Origin: Candidatus Dechloromonas phosphorivorans | GTDB lineage: Bacteria; Pseudomonadota; Gammaproteobacteria; Burkholderiales; Rhodocyclaceae | Length of the DNA stretch: 64,000 bases | Assembly: GCA_016709495.1 (NCBI GenBank) | Contig: JADJMS010000022.1 | Location: forward strand, 1-64,000 | Direction: 5' to 3' | Shown: in pieces, positions 1 through 8,061 of the stretch | How positions within the stretch are numbered: position 1 is the stretch's first letter | Layout: each line of letters starts with the position of its first letter | Notes under the pieces: model-generated | What the model saw: the letters and a program-made list of their open reading frames with translations, nothing else | Database searches by the model: none | Told to the model about the DNA's origin: nothing | Translations under genes and position numbers: made by a program

Positions 1-108
1 GAATTCAGCATCGGTCCTGAGTCGGCAATGCGCCCTCGGCCCCGGACATGTCCTACTTCACCGAAGCCGTGCCGGCCGCAACACCGCCCGTGGCCCCGCT
101 GTTCGATA
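1..108 (+). other. Possible 3' end of an upstream gene
   Basis: No reliable reading frame can be followed here. The frame ending in TAA at 107-109 would overlap the ATG of the first pseudopilin in a TAATG junction, which suggests the tail of a preceding secretion or pilus gene. Indels in the neighbourhood make its sequence unreadable, and I cannot name it. Confidence 0.25.
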
Positions 109-582
109 ATGAAATACCGGCTGGCTTTACGCTGGATCGAAATGATGGTGACCCTCGCCATCATCGCCGTGCTCGCCACGCTGGTCGTGCCGATGGCGCA
201 GATCAGCGTGCAGCGCAGCAAGGAGCAGGAGTTGCGCCTCGCTCTGCGCGAAATCCGCAATGCCATCGACGCCTACAAACGTGCCAGTGATGAAGGCCGC
301 CTGCCGCGCGACAGTAACTCGAACGGTTACCCAGCCAACTTGCAAGTTCTGGTCGACGGTGTTGCTGACGACAAGCACCCCAAACGACAAAAAATCCGCT
401 TTCTGCGGCGTTTACCGCGCGACCCCATGTTTCCGGACGCTTCAATCGACGCTGAAAAGACTTGGGGACTGCGCAGTTACAGCAGCGAAGCCGGCGACCC
501 CAAGGAAGGCTCAGATATTTACGACGTTTATTCCCGCTCGCCGCTACCCGGCCTGAACAGCGTACCCTACAGGGTCTGGTGA
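109..582 (+). CDS. GspG-like pseudopilin (N-terminus frameshifted)
   Basis: Small type II secretion/type IV pilin-like pseudopilin. The prepilin signature GFTL is in one frame (123-134) and IEMMVTLAII in another (from 136), with a surplus G at about 135, so the expected GFTLIEMMVTLAI is split by an indel. Allowing for a second one-base slip before 123, the protein starts with a short leader at ATG 109, typical of class III prepilins cut by a prepilin peptidase. After the hydrophobic helix comes a region resembling GspG (RLPRDPMFPD, then TWGLRSYSS). The stop overlaps the next start (TGATG at 580-584), so the pseudopilins are translationally coupled. Such proteins assemble a periplasmic pseudopilus. 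Which secretion or pilus machine it serves cannot be told, because the core genes lie outside the window. Confidence 0.75.
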   Translation: MKYRLALRWIEMMVTLAIIAVLATLVVPMAQISVQRSKEQELRLALREIRNAIDAYKRASDEGRLPRDSNSNGYPANLQVLVDGVADDKHPKRQKIRFLRRLPRDPMFPDASIDAEKTWGLRSYSSEAGDPKEGSDIYDVYSRSPLPGLNSVPYRVW

Positions 583-949
583 TGGCACGCGGATTTACGC
601 TGATTGAGCTGTTGGTCGTGCTGCATCATCGTTGCCTTTGCTGTCAGCAGCCAGCCGTCGCTACACGCAATATGTCGAACGTCATCGCGAAACGGTCCTC
701 GCCGAAAACCTGCGCCTGACGCGCGATGCACTGGAGCACTTTCATGCAGACCGCGGTCGCTACCCGGAATCACTTGATGAACTGGTGTCACGCCGCTATC
801 TGAAAAGCCTGCCTTTCGATCCCATCCTCGAAAGCAATCGTCACTGGCTGGTGAGTGAGCCAGCACCACCCAGTGAAGGGAAAGTAGCTGATCTGCACAG
901 CGCTGCGCCCGGCCTGGCGCGTGATGGTCGTCGCTTCGCCAGTTGGTAA
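582..949 (+). CDS. Second pseudopilin, frameshifted after the N-terminal helix
   Basis: Starts MARGFTLIELLVV, a clear prepilin cleavage and methylation motif (G4/F5, conserved E of mature position 5). The frame is lost at about 620-632, where the sequence should continue through the hydrophobic helix; it resumes in another frame as SAASRRYTQYVERHRETVLA and runs to the TAA ending at 949. The soluble part contains RGRYPESLDELV and LPFDPI, a pattern seen in GspG-like minor pseudopilins. It overlaps the previous gene by 3 bp and lies 3 bp before the next, so the three genes form one transcription unit. The break lies in a short stretch and looks like one or two base errors, not gene decay. Confidence 0.72.
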
Positions 950-952
950 CTC

Positions 953-1393
953 ATGCGCTCCCAACAACGACAAACCGGCATGATTTACGTAGCGCTATTG
1001 CTGGCCGTCGCCTTGATTGGCGGCCTTTCAGCGATTAGCCTTAAAGTGGCACAAACCCTGCAACAGCGCAGCGCAGAAGCAGAGTTACTGGCTATCGGCC
1101 TGGAATTTCGCAATGCGCTGCAGTCTTACGCCGAGGCAACGCCCAACGGCCTGCCCAACACGCCGGCATCGCTTGCGGAACTGCTGCGTGACCCACGCAG
1201 CCCTGGAGTCATCCGCCATTTACGCCGTCTTTATCACGACCCATTCACGGGAAAAGCTGAATGGGGAATTGTTCGCGGCCCCGACCAGCGCATCATTGGC
1301 ATACACGGCCTGAGCAACACGCCAACATTCAAGCGCGAGAATTTTCCGGTTGAACTGTCAGCGCTTAGCGGCAGCCTGCGCCATGCTGATTGA
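953..1393 (+). CDS. Third pseudopilin-like protein
   Basis: 146-residue protein starting MRSQQRQTGMIYVALLLAVALIGG. The N-terminus has the hydrophobic helix of a pseudopilin, but the usual GFTLIE is replaced by TGMIYV, so the mature position-5 glutamate is missing, as in atypical minor pseudopilins. The soluble region has the domain pattern of its two upstream neighbours: a helix with LEFRNALQSY, then PASLAELLRDPR, LRRLYHDPF and GIHGLSNTP. The HDPF/DPF step is shared with GspG-type sequences. Likely a minor component capping or initiating the pseudopilus. The reading frame is intact. Its partner system and substrate are unknown. Confidence 0.7.
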   Translation: MRSQQRQTGMIYVALLLAVALIGGLSAISLKVAQTLQQRSAEAELLAIGLEFRNALQSYAEATPNGLPNTPASLAELLRDPRSPGVIRHLRRLYHDPFTGKAEWGIVRGPDQRIIGIHGLSNTPTFKRENFPVELSALSGSLRHAD

Positions 1394-1476
1394 TTTTACA
1401 ATTACAGCTTTGCCCAGCACGCAGCAAGGCGAAAAGAACGTTCAAATTTTCTCACTCAAGTAAGGGAGTACAAACC

Positions 1477-1897
1477 ATGAAGAAACAACTTATATCGCTC
1501 GCCCTCGGTTTTACCTGTGCCATGCCGGTTATTGCCGATAGCAACACTGAACTTTTAGTCATGATCAACTCAGGTACGCCGCAAACTCAAGGCATGGCAA
1601 TGGTTCTGGCAACGCAGGCGATGGAACAGAAAGCCAGCGTGCGCGTACTGCTTTGTAGCGAAGGCGGCCAATTGGCAGTCAAAGGCAAGGAAGGCGTCGT
1701 ACTCAAGCCACGCAACGTGACGCCGAATCAAATGCTTCTGGGACTGATGAAGGCGGAGCAAAGTTGAAGTTTGCGCCCTTTTCCTACCAAACAGCGACCT
1801 CAAGCCCACCGACTTGATCGAAGGCGTGGCCGTTGCCAAACCTGCCGAAATCGCCTCATACATGCTTCAAGGGAATGTAAAAACGCTCAGCTATTAA
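1477..1897 (+). CDS. Secreted DsrE/DsrF-like protein (frameshifted)
   Basis: About 140 residues. It begins MKKQLISLALGFTCAMPVIADS, a clear Sec signal peptide cleaved after VIA. A good ribosome-binding site (TAAGGGAG) precedes the ATG. The mature part matches the DsrE/F-like fold family: a hydrophobic strand (LLVMINSG), GMAMVLATQAM, VRVLLCSEGG and, after a frame slip at about 1757, VEVCALFLPN followed by GVAVAKPAEIASYML. Both cysteines (LLCSE and EVCALF) are typical of small sulfur-handling or peroxiredoxin-like DsrE proteins. One base is out of register near 1755-1760. Secreted DsrE-family proteins often sit beside sulfur-oxidation or sulfur-respiration genes, which fits the rhodanese and octaheme cytochrome downstream. 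The substrate is not known. Confidence 0.75.
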
Positions 1898-1977
1898 GCA
1901 TTCGGATTGAATTGGTCCGGGCCAAAACCCTTGCCCCGACCAGTTTTCTCTGGTTTAAAAAAATATTTGCACAACAG

Positions 1978-2007
1978 TTGACCTAGATTATATGCACTTA
2001 ATAATTT
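1978..2007 (+). promoter_or_regulatory. Candidate sigma-70 promoter for the cytochrome operon
   Basis: TTGACC at 1978-1983 and TAATTT at 2002-2007 are separated by 18 bp, in an AT-rich 227-bp gap before the small cytochrome c gene. The match is moderate and no FNR-type dyad could be recognised. The rest of the gap (1898-2124) holds no gene. Confidence 0.35.
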
Positions 2008-2124
2008 ACTTATGAACGGGGCGTATGATTTACACAAAATTGGATGTGCTTGATGAAGTTTGAACAGCGTGTGTTACGGACTTCAAAAGCACAATAAAAA
2101 TCAATAGTCGTCCTGGAGTCTGTC

Positions 2125-2517
2125 ATGAAAACGAAAACGATTTTCCGCTCGGTGCTAGCGCTCGGATTGGCCTGAACCGCCACTTTTGCATCTGCTTATG
2201 ATGCCGACTGGAAACGCGGGCGGGTTTATTACCGCAGCGTATGTACCGCCTGCCATGCCGCACAGGCTGGTGGTTCGATCGCCCCCAGTACAATGACCAA
2301 AGCACAGTGGGGCAGCTACTTGCAGGCTGACAAGCATGCCAAGGGCAAGGACTCAATGAAACAGTACGTCAGCAAGACGTATCGGGCTTCGATCAAGACA
2401 CAAAATAAGGCCGCCGAGAAGTTTATCGATGTGCCTGATGAAGAAATGCTTGAAGACATCAAAGCCTTTGTCATCAAGGGTGCAAAGGATGGCGAAGCGC
2501 CGGCAAGCTGTAGTTAA
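2125..2517 (+). CDS. Small periplasmic cytochrome c with an in-frame TGA in the signal peptide
   Basis: The reading frame from ATG 2125 encodes a signal peptide (MKTKTIFRSVLALGLA), then a TGA at 2173-2175, then TATFASA and a mature class I-like cytochrome of about 105 residues. The single heme-binding motif is CTACH. A conserved methionine that could be the sixth ligand occurs in the C-terminal half (DEEMLEDIKAFV). The TGA sits where tryptophan (TGG) would fit well, so it is probably a base error. If it were real, no full-length product would be made. The gene is 60 bp upstream of the triple rhodanese and likely the first gene of the cytochrome operon, acting as an electron shuttle to the octaheme protein. 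An internal start at 2293 would lose the heme motif and is not credible. Confidence 0.78.
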
Positions 2518-2577
2518 GGCCAGCCAGCCCCCTTTTTGTCTTCGGCCCTCCGGCCTTTCATTGTTCTGGAGTTAATC

Positions 2578-3708
2578 ATGAAATCAAATCGCCCACTCGC
2601 GATTGCGGTTTTGCTCGCCGCAATTTTTGCAGCACCAACCATTTTCCCATCTGTATCTCTGGCTGCGGACAGCGCCGCCGTTCAACCCAAGGCAGGTTGG
2701 TATCAACAAGTTGGTTCAGGCCGATTTTGTCGCAAATATGCCGTTTTGCCCAAGCCGGAAGGCGTGCAAATCATAGACTCGCGCCCGGCCACCCGTAAAT
2801 TCGATCCGGGTCACATCCCGACTGCGATGAATTTGCCGGACACCCAGTTCGACAAGCTGGTTGATCAGCTACCGAAGGACAAGAACACGCTGCTGATTTT
2901 CTATTGTGATGGCCCCGAGTGCATGCTCAGCCATAACTCGGCCTTCCGCGCTGAAAAATTGGGTTACACCAATATTCAGGTTTATGCCGAGGGTTATCCG
3001 GACTGGATCAAGAATGGCCACATCGGCGCAGTCAGCGTGCCTTTCATCAAGAAGCTGATCGATGACAAAGCCCCGATGACCCTGATTGACTCACGCCCCA
3101 AGGAGCGCAAGTTCGACAAGGGCCACATTCCCGGCGCCATCAGCATTCCTGACCTGCAATTCGACAAGATGGTTGATCGCCTACCTGCCGACAAGGCTGC
3201 GCCGCTCTATTTTTACTGTGAAGGCCTGAGTTGCAAGCTCAGTTCCGACTCTGCCGCCAAGGCAGTCAAACTTGGTTATAGTGCCGTCAAAGTTGTGCCC
3301 GAAGGCTATCCGGCATGGGAAAAACTCTACGGCACAGAAACTGCTGCAACGCCCGCCAAGCCAACGCTGCAGGCCGGCAAGGAAAGTGGAACGATTACGG
3401 TGGCCTCCTTTGAGAAAATTTTCAAGGAAGCCCCCGAGACGATTCATGTGGTCGACGTCCGCGACCCGGCTGAAATGGCCAGCGGCAGCTTCAAAGGTGC
3501 GATTGCTTTCCCGATCAACACGCTGGAAAAACGCATCGAAGAACTACCTTCTGACAAACCGATTGTTTTTGTTTGTGGCACGGGTGCTCGTAGCGGCGAA
3601 GCACACGACATGGCAAAACTTTATCGTCCGGCCTTGAAAACCTACTTTCTTGAAGCGGACATCAAGTGGAATAAAGACGGCAGCTACAGCATCGTCGAGA
3701 AGAAGTAA
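2578..3708 (+). CDS. Periplasmic triple-rhodanese-domain protein
   Basis: 376 residues with a signal peptide ending near SLAADS. Three rhodanese domains follow: about residues 55-145 (active loop YCDGPEC, Cys110), 150-250 (YCEGLSC, Cys214) and 270-370 (VCGTGARSG, Cys333). Each has the upstream DSRP or DVRD strand, and the first two have the GHIP motif of the family. Rhodaneses carry sulfane sulfur as a cysteine persulfide, so a secreted protein with three such sites suggests sulfur transfer in the periplasm. Residues 44-52 are read out of frame: a neighbouring frame gives VQADFVA, which joins smoothly to KYAVLPKP, so one surplus and one missing base at about 2709-2747 cancel each other. Start ATG 2578 is chosen for its signal peptide. 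It lies between a cytochrome c and the octaheme cytochrome. Confidence 0.88.
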   Translation: MKSNRPLAIAVLLAAIFAAPTIFPSVSLAADSAAVQPKAGWYQQVGSGRFCRKYAVLPKPEGVQIIDSRPATRKFDPGHIPTAMNLPDTQFDKLVDQLPKDKNTLLIFYCDGPECMLSHNSAFRAEKLGYTNIQVYAEGYPDWIKNGHIGAVSVPFIKKLIDDKAPMTLIDSRPKERKFDKGHIPGAISIPDLQFDKMVDRLPADKAAPLYFYCEGLSCKLSSDSAAKAVKLGYSAVKVVPEGYPAWEKLYGTETAATPAKPTLQAGKESGTITVASFEKIFKEAPETIHVVDVRDPAEMASGSFKGAIAFPINTLEKRIEELPSDKPIVFVCGTGARSGEAHDMAKLYRPALKTYFLEADIKWNKDGSYSIVEKK

Positions 3709-3738
3709 CTCAGCACACGGTTTTTCGGGGGAAATAAC

Positions 3739-5361
3739 ATGAAATCCAAGCTACTCAAGCGTCTGGCGCAGTTCTGGCCCGGCGGCATCAAGCTGCTCGC
3801 TACCTTGCTGGTTGCCGGCCATAGCTTCGCCAGCGAACCACCACCAGTCAAAATGGGCACGACGGCAGATCACAGCAAGTTTAAAGAGTTACAACAGACT
3901 TTCAGTTCCGGTCCGGAACTGACCAAGGTTTGTCTCACTTGCCACACCGAAGCTGCCAAGCAGGTGCATCGCACCAAACATTGGACCTGGGATTTTCTGA
4001 ACCCGGAAAACCAGCAACGTCTGGGCAAGAAGAATGTCATCAACAATTTCTGCATCTCGATTCCATCAAACTACGCTTTCTGTACCAGCTGCCACGTCGG
4101 CTATGGCTGGAAGGATGCCAACTTTGATTTCAAGTCGGAAGAAAACGTCGATTGTCTGGCCTGCCATGACACCACTGGCGCCTATCGCAAGCTACCGGGC
4201 ATGGCGGGTCACCCGCCATACAAGGACACTGAAATCCCGCCGGGATCGGGCAAGATCGCCAAAGCAGTTGACTTGAGCAAGGTCGCCCAGAAGGTTGGCA
4301 AATCCAGTCGCGATACCTGTGGCGCCTGCCATTTCTTTGGCGGCGGTGGCGATGGTGTCAAACATGGCGACATGGATTCATCGTTGGCCTCACCGGACAA
4401 GGAGCTCGATGTCCCACATGGATGCCACGGGCCTCGATTTCACCTGCGGCACCTGCCACAAAACTTCCAGCCATGAGATCCCGGGCAGCCGTTACACCCC
4501 GGTCGGCAAGGACAAGGATGGCGCTCACCTGCGCGGCAAGGAAGACAAGAGCAATCCGGCGACCTGCCCGGCCTGCCACGGCCAGACACCGCACAAGGAT
4601 GGCGGCATGGCAACCAAGCTCAACCACCATACCGACAAGGTCGCTTGCCAGACTTGCCACATCCCGGCAATCGCCCGGGGCGGGGTTGCCACCAAGATGA
4701 CCTGGGACTGGTCGACAGCCGGCAAATTGACGCCGGAAGGCAAGCCCATCATCAAAAAGGATGACAAAGGCCGCGTCATCTATGACTCCAAGAAAGGCGA
4801 CTTCACGCTCGGCGAGAATGTCACGCCGGAATACGCCTGGTTCAATGGCAAGGTGACCTACACCCTGCTTGGCGACAAGATAGACAAAAGCGAAGGCGTC
4901 ACGCACATCAACAAGATGGGTGGCAGCGCCAACGATGGTCAATCGTTGATCTGGCCGATGAAGGTTTTCCGCGGCTCACAGCCCTACGATGCGGAGAACA
5001 AGACATTGGTCACCCCGCATACAGCAGGCAATGATGACACCGCTTACTGGAAGAATTTTGGTTGGGAAAAAGCCATCGAAAGCGGCATGAAGGTTTCAGG
5101 TGCTCCATTCTCCGGCAAGGTTGATTTCATCAAGACTGACATGTCCTGGCCAATCACCCACATGGTTGCGCCCAAGGAAAAGCGGTTGGCTGTAACGAAT
5201 GCCATGCCAAAGGTGGTCGTCTCGACAAGATCGATGGCATTTACATTCCGGGTCGTGACGCCAATAGTCTGGTCAACCTGCTCGGCTGGCTCGCTGTCGG
5301 CGGTACGCTGGCCGGGGTGTCGCTACACGGTTTGATCCGCATCCTGCGCCGCAAGCACTGA
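3739..5361 (+). CDS. otr: Octaheme c-type cytochrome, tetrathionate reductase family (two frameshifts)
   Basis: Secreted multiheme cytochrome. A signal peptide (residues 1-31) is followed by eight CxxCH motifs in order: CLTCH (65-69), CTSCH (115-119), CLACH (139-143), CGACH (194-198), then CGTCH, CPACH, CQTCH and CNECH. The stretch FCISIPSN before the second heme is characteristic of the octaheme tetrathionate reductase family, whose members reduce tetrathionate, nitrite and hydroxylamine in vitro. The frame slips at about 4411 (ELDV to HMDATGLDF) and again at about 5192, where the eighth heme (CNECHAKGG) and a C-terminal membrane helix (LVNLLGWLAVGGTL) follow, ending RRKH at 5361. The helix would anchor the enzyme to the membrane next to the cytochrome b encoded 16 bp downstream. 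The physiological substrate cannot be read from sequence. Confidence 0.87.
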
Positions 5362-5377
5362 TTTTGAGGAATTGATC

Positions 5378-5983
5378 ATGGAACGCATTTACATCTTTAC
5401 CCGCTTCGAGCGCTTCTGGCACTGGACACAGGCGCTGCTGGTCATCGGCATGATGATTACCGGCTTCGAGATTCATGGCACCTACAATCTGCTCGGCTTT
5501 GCCAAGGCGCATCAGATCCATACGGTTGCTGCCTGGGCGTTGATCATTCTCTGGGTATTCGCCATCTTCTGGCATTTCATCACTGGCGAATGGCGGCAGT
5601 ACATCCCGACCATGAAAGGCGTCGACAAGATCATTCGCCATTACGCCTGGGAATATTTCGGGGCGAAGAGCATCCTTTCGTCGTCACCCGTGCCCGCAAG
5701 CACAACCCGATGCAGGCTCCAGGCCTATCTGGCGGTCAAGCTGCTGATCAATCCCATCCTGTGGATTTCCGGCCTGCTTTATCTCTACTACAACGAACTG
5801 GCGGCGCTTGGGCAAAGTCTTGATCTGGCAACCATCGCTCTGATCCATACGATAGGCGCCTTCATGATGCTCGCCTTCTTCATTGCTCACGTGTACCTTA
5901 TTACGACCGGGCATACGGTCGGCGCCCATTTAAAAGCCATGTTGACCGGCTGGGAAGACGGCGAGGGAGAGCACGCAAAGTAG
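5378..5983 (+). CDS. Cytochrome b (b561/Ni-hydrogenase type) partner of the octaheme cytochrome
   Basis: 201-residue integral membrane protein with about four or five helices and histidines placed as heme b ligands: FWHWTQ (first helix), AHQIHT, FWHF and LIHTIG, AHVYL towards the end. This is the pattern of the cytochrome b subunits of thiosulfate reductases, formate dehydrogenases and hydrogenases, which link quinol to a periplasmic enzyme. It lies 16 bp after otr, so the pair probably forms a quinol-to-octaheme electron path. Residues of the loop at about 5665-5722 are misread: the other frame gives EEHPFVVTRARKHNPMQA, typical of the family, so two opposite indels cancel here. Start ATG 5378 is preferred over upstream codons because the protein then begins MERIYIFTRFERFWHW, as in homologues. 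Confidence 0.85.
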   Translation: MERIYIFTRFERFWHWTQALLVIGMMITGFEIHGTYNLLGFAKAHQIHTVAAWALIILWVFAIFWHFITGEWRQYIPTMKGVDKIIRHYAWEYFGAKSILSSSPVPASTTRCRLQAYLAVKLLINPILWISGLLYLYYNELAALGQSLDLATIALIHTIGAFMMLAFFIAHVYLITTGHTVGAHLKAMLTGWEDGEGEHAK

Positions 5984-6069
5984 AATTAATACTTAAAGTG
6001 GCGCTACCGGGCAGAGCTGGCGAGATACTCGCTTCTGCCCGGCTTACAAACAACAAGAGAAAATGTTTC

Positions 6070-6807
6070 ATGAAGCAAAGCGCTGAAAACGTCGCTACCC
6101 TTTACCCCCTTGAGCCGCCGCCCCTCTCCTTTCCCGACCCCGGCATTCCACAGTATCTTGAAACGACCTACTGGTGGGCTTACCTCCATCCCACTGCGGT
6201 TCGTTTTTTCGAGCGCGAATGGCTGGTTAACCTGATTCTCTGGGGCAATTTCAAACGATTACGCGATCTCGCACTGGCTGACTTGGGTGAGTCAAGGAAT
6301 CAGCAAGTGCTTCAAATTGCCTGTGTTTATGGCGATTTCACGCAACAGATAGCCGCCCGACTAGGCCAACAGGCAACGCTGGATGTGATTGACGTTGCCC
6401 CGATTCAACTTGACAACCTGCGCGCCAAACTCCCATCCGATGCACGTGTCCGCCTGCACCGCCAGGATTCCAGCCATCTGCACTTTCCGGATGCCAGCTT
6501 CGACTCGACCCTGCTTTTCTTCCTGCTGCACGAACAACCTGAATCGGTGCGCCGCGCCACACTGGCCGAAGCCTTGCGTGTCACCCGTCCCGGTGGCAAG
6601 GTGATTATCGTGGACTATCACAACCCAAAACGCAGCAATCCTTTGCGCTATGTGATGACGGCGGTTCTCAAAGCGCTGGAGCCCTTTGCCCGTGATCTTT
6701 GGCGGCAAGAAATCGCCAGCTATCTGCCACCTGAACAAGCGATCAGCGATTTAGCCAAAAACACCTACTTTGGTGACCTCTATCAAAAAATAGTGATAAC
6801 CCGCTAA
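6070..6807 (+). CDS. rquA: Rhodoquinone biosynthesis protein RquA
   Basis: 245-residue SAM-dependent methyltransferase-fold protein. The N-terminal block with TYWWAYLHP, FEREWLVNLILWGNF and the motif I-like LQIACVYGDF, followed by VIDVAPIQLDNLR, LLFFLLHEQPE and TRPGGKVIIVDYH, matches RquA as I know it and not UbiE or UbiG. RquA converts ubiquinone to rhodoquinone, a low-potential quinone used in anaerobic electron transfer such as fumarate reduction. Start ATG 6070 gives the family-typical short N-terminus; a longer in-frame extension begins at 5998. It lies 86 bp after the cytochrome b gene on the same strand, so it may share its transcript or its conditions of expression. Frame intact. Confidence 0.85.
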   Translation: MKQSAENVATLYPLEPPPLSFPDPGIPQYLETTYWWAYLHPTAVRFFEREWLVNLILWGNFKRLRDLALADLGESRNQQVLQIACVYGDFTQQIAARLGQQATLDVIDVAPIQLDNLRAKLPSDARVRLHRQDSSHLHFPDASFDSTLLFFLLHEQPESVRRATLAEALRVTRPGGKVIIVDYHNPKRSNPLRYVMTAVLKALEPFARDLWRQEIASYLPPEQAISDLAKNTYFGDLYQKIVITR

Positions 6808-6826
6808 TTTTTCAGGCTGAAAAATT
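6806..6826 (+). terminator. Inverted repeat at the end of rquA, weak terminator candidate
   Basis: AATTTTTCAG (6806-6815) and CTGAAAAATT (6817-6826) form a perfect 10-bp inverted repeat that begins within the rquA stop codon. The stem is AT-rich and the loop is tiny, so it could be a weak terminator or a protein-binding dyad. Confidence 0.4.
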
Positions 6827-6841
6827 TAGTCATTTTTGGCG

Positions 6842-6853
6842 GTTGACCGTAAC
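6842..6853 (+). repeat. Dispersed 12-mer GTTGACCGTAAC, copy 1
   Basis: Exact copy, intergenic, between rquA and the aminotransferase. The same 12-mer occurs exactly five times in this window, in different reading frames and on both strands; see the corresponding finding. Confidence 0.6.
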
Positions 6854-6933
6854 AATTGCCGCAAACCTCTAGCCGAAGCATGAGGGCTGACGGTATGCTG
6901 GCAGGCTGTCACAAATAACAACCGGAGACCCTC

Positions 6934-8061
6934 ATGCCCGCCCTGCTCCCCCAACCCGATCCCCAAGGCCTGCTCGAATATTCGGTGGTATACACCGACC
7001 GCGCGCTAAACCATATGTCGCAACGCTTTCAGGGCGTCATGAAAGACATTTCGCGCATTCTGAAGAGCGTCTATAACGCCCAATCTGCCATTGTTGTGCC
7101 GGGTAGCGGCACCTTCGGCATGGAAGCCGTGGCCCGCCAGTTCGCCACGGATCAAAAAGTGCTGGTCATCCGCAACGGCTGGTTCAGCTTCCGCTGGACG
7201 CAAATTTTCGACATGGGCCGCATTCCTGCCGAGAGCATCGTCCTCAAGGCGCGCCAAACCGGCAGCGGCGCGCAGGCACCTTTTGCCCCGGCACCAATTG
7301 AAGAAGTCGTTGCGGCGATTCTCGAACACAAGCCGGCGGTGGTCTTTGCGCCGCATGTTGAAACCTCATCGGGCATGATCCTGCCCAATGACTACTTGAA
7401 GGCGGTCAGCGAGGCAGTGCGTGCGATCGACGGGCTTTTTGTGCTCGATTGCATCGCCTCCGGCACGGTCTGGGTCGACATGGTGGCAAGCGGTATCGAC
7501 GTGCTGATCAGCGCCCCGCAAAAAGGCTGGAGCGGTTCGCCCTGCTGCGCACTGGTCATGCTTGGCGAACGCGCCCGGACCCGAATTGACGCCACAAACA
7601 GCACCAGCTTCGCCTGCGATCTCAAGAAGTGGCTGCAGATCATGGAAGCTTTCGAGAACGGTGGCCACGCCTATCATGCGACGATGCCGACCGATGCGTT
7701 GGCCAGCGTGCGCGATGTGATGCTGGAAACCGAAGCTTACGGTTTCGCCAAGGTGTGCGCCGAGCAAAATGAACTTGGCCGCCAGGTTCGTGAACTCCTC
7801 GTTTCCCGTGGCTATCCGAGTGTAGCCGCCGAAGGTTTTCAGGCGCCCGGCGTGGTGGTCAGCTACACGACCGACCCGGATATTCAGTCGTGCAAAAAAT
7901 TCCTTGCCGCCGGTATGCAATCGGCTTCTGGCGTACCTTTACAGTGCGACGAACCGGCTGATTTCCGTACTTTCCGCCTCGGTCTGTTCGGGCTGGAAAA
8001 GCTGCACAATCCGCAACGTACAGTCGAAACTCTGGCCAAGGCACTGGATGCAATTGCTTAA
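6934..8061 (+). CDS. Class V aminotransferase, alanine-glyoxylate aminotransferase family
   Basis: 375-residue cytoplasmic PLP enzyme. The cofactor lysine lies in SAPQKGWSG (about residue 195). Other family features are VPGSGTFGMEAVARQ near the N-terminus (PLP phosphate site), HVETSSGM, and the Asp of FVLDCIASGT that stacks on the pyridine ring. Members transfer the amino group of alanine or serine to glyoxylate or related oxoacids, so a role in glyoxylate, serine or purine-derived nitrogen metabolism is likely; exact substrates are not readable. The ATG at 6934 is preceded by AACCGGAGACC, a good ribosome-binding site. The gene overlaps the next start by 14 bp. Confidence 0.85.
   Translation: MPALLPQPDPQGLLEYSVVYTDRALNHMSQRFQGVMKDISRILKSVYNAQSAIVVPGSGTFGMEAVARQFATDQKVLVIRNGWFSFRWTQIFDMGRIPAESIVLKARQTGSGAQAPFAPAPIEEVVAAILEHKPAVVFAPHVETSSGMILPNDYLKAVSEAVRAIDGLFVLDCIASGTVWVDMVASGIDVLISAPQKGWSGSPCCALVMLGERARTRIDATNSTSFACDLKKWLQIMEAFENGGHAYHATMPTDALASVRDVMLETEAYGFAKVCAEQNELGRQVRELLVSRGYPSVAAEGFQAPGVVVSYTTDPDIQSCKKFLAAGMQSASGVPLQCDEPADFRTFRLGLFGLEKLHNPQRTVETLAKALDAIA

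Noticed and set aside
1898..2124. FNR-type site before the cytochrome operon
   Set aside because: No TTGAT-N4-ATCAA dyad could be found; the best TTGAT (near 2050) has no matching half.
2173..2175. Selenocysteine or programmed read-through at the TGA of the cytochrome gene
   Set aside because: The codon is inside a signal peptide, where selenocysteine has no role, and no SECIS-like structure was noticed. A base error is simpler.
2518..2577. Terminator between the cytochrome c and rhodanese genes
   Set aside because: Only a 4-bp GGCC/GGCC stem without a T-run, too weak to support a call.
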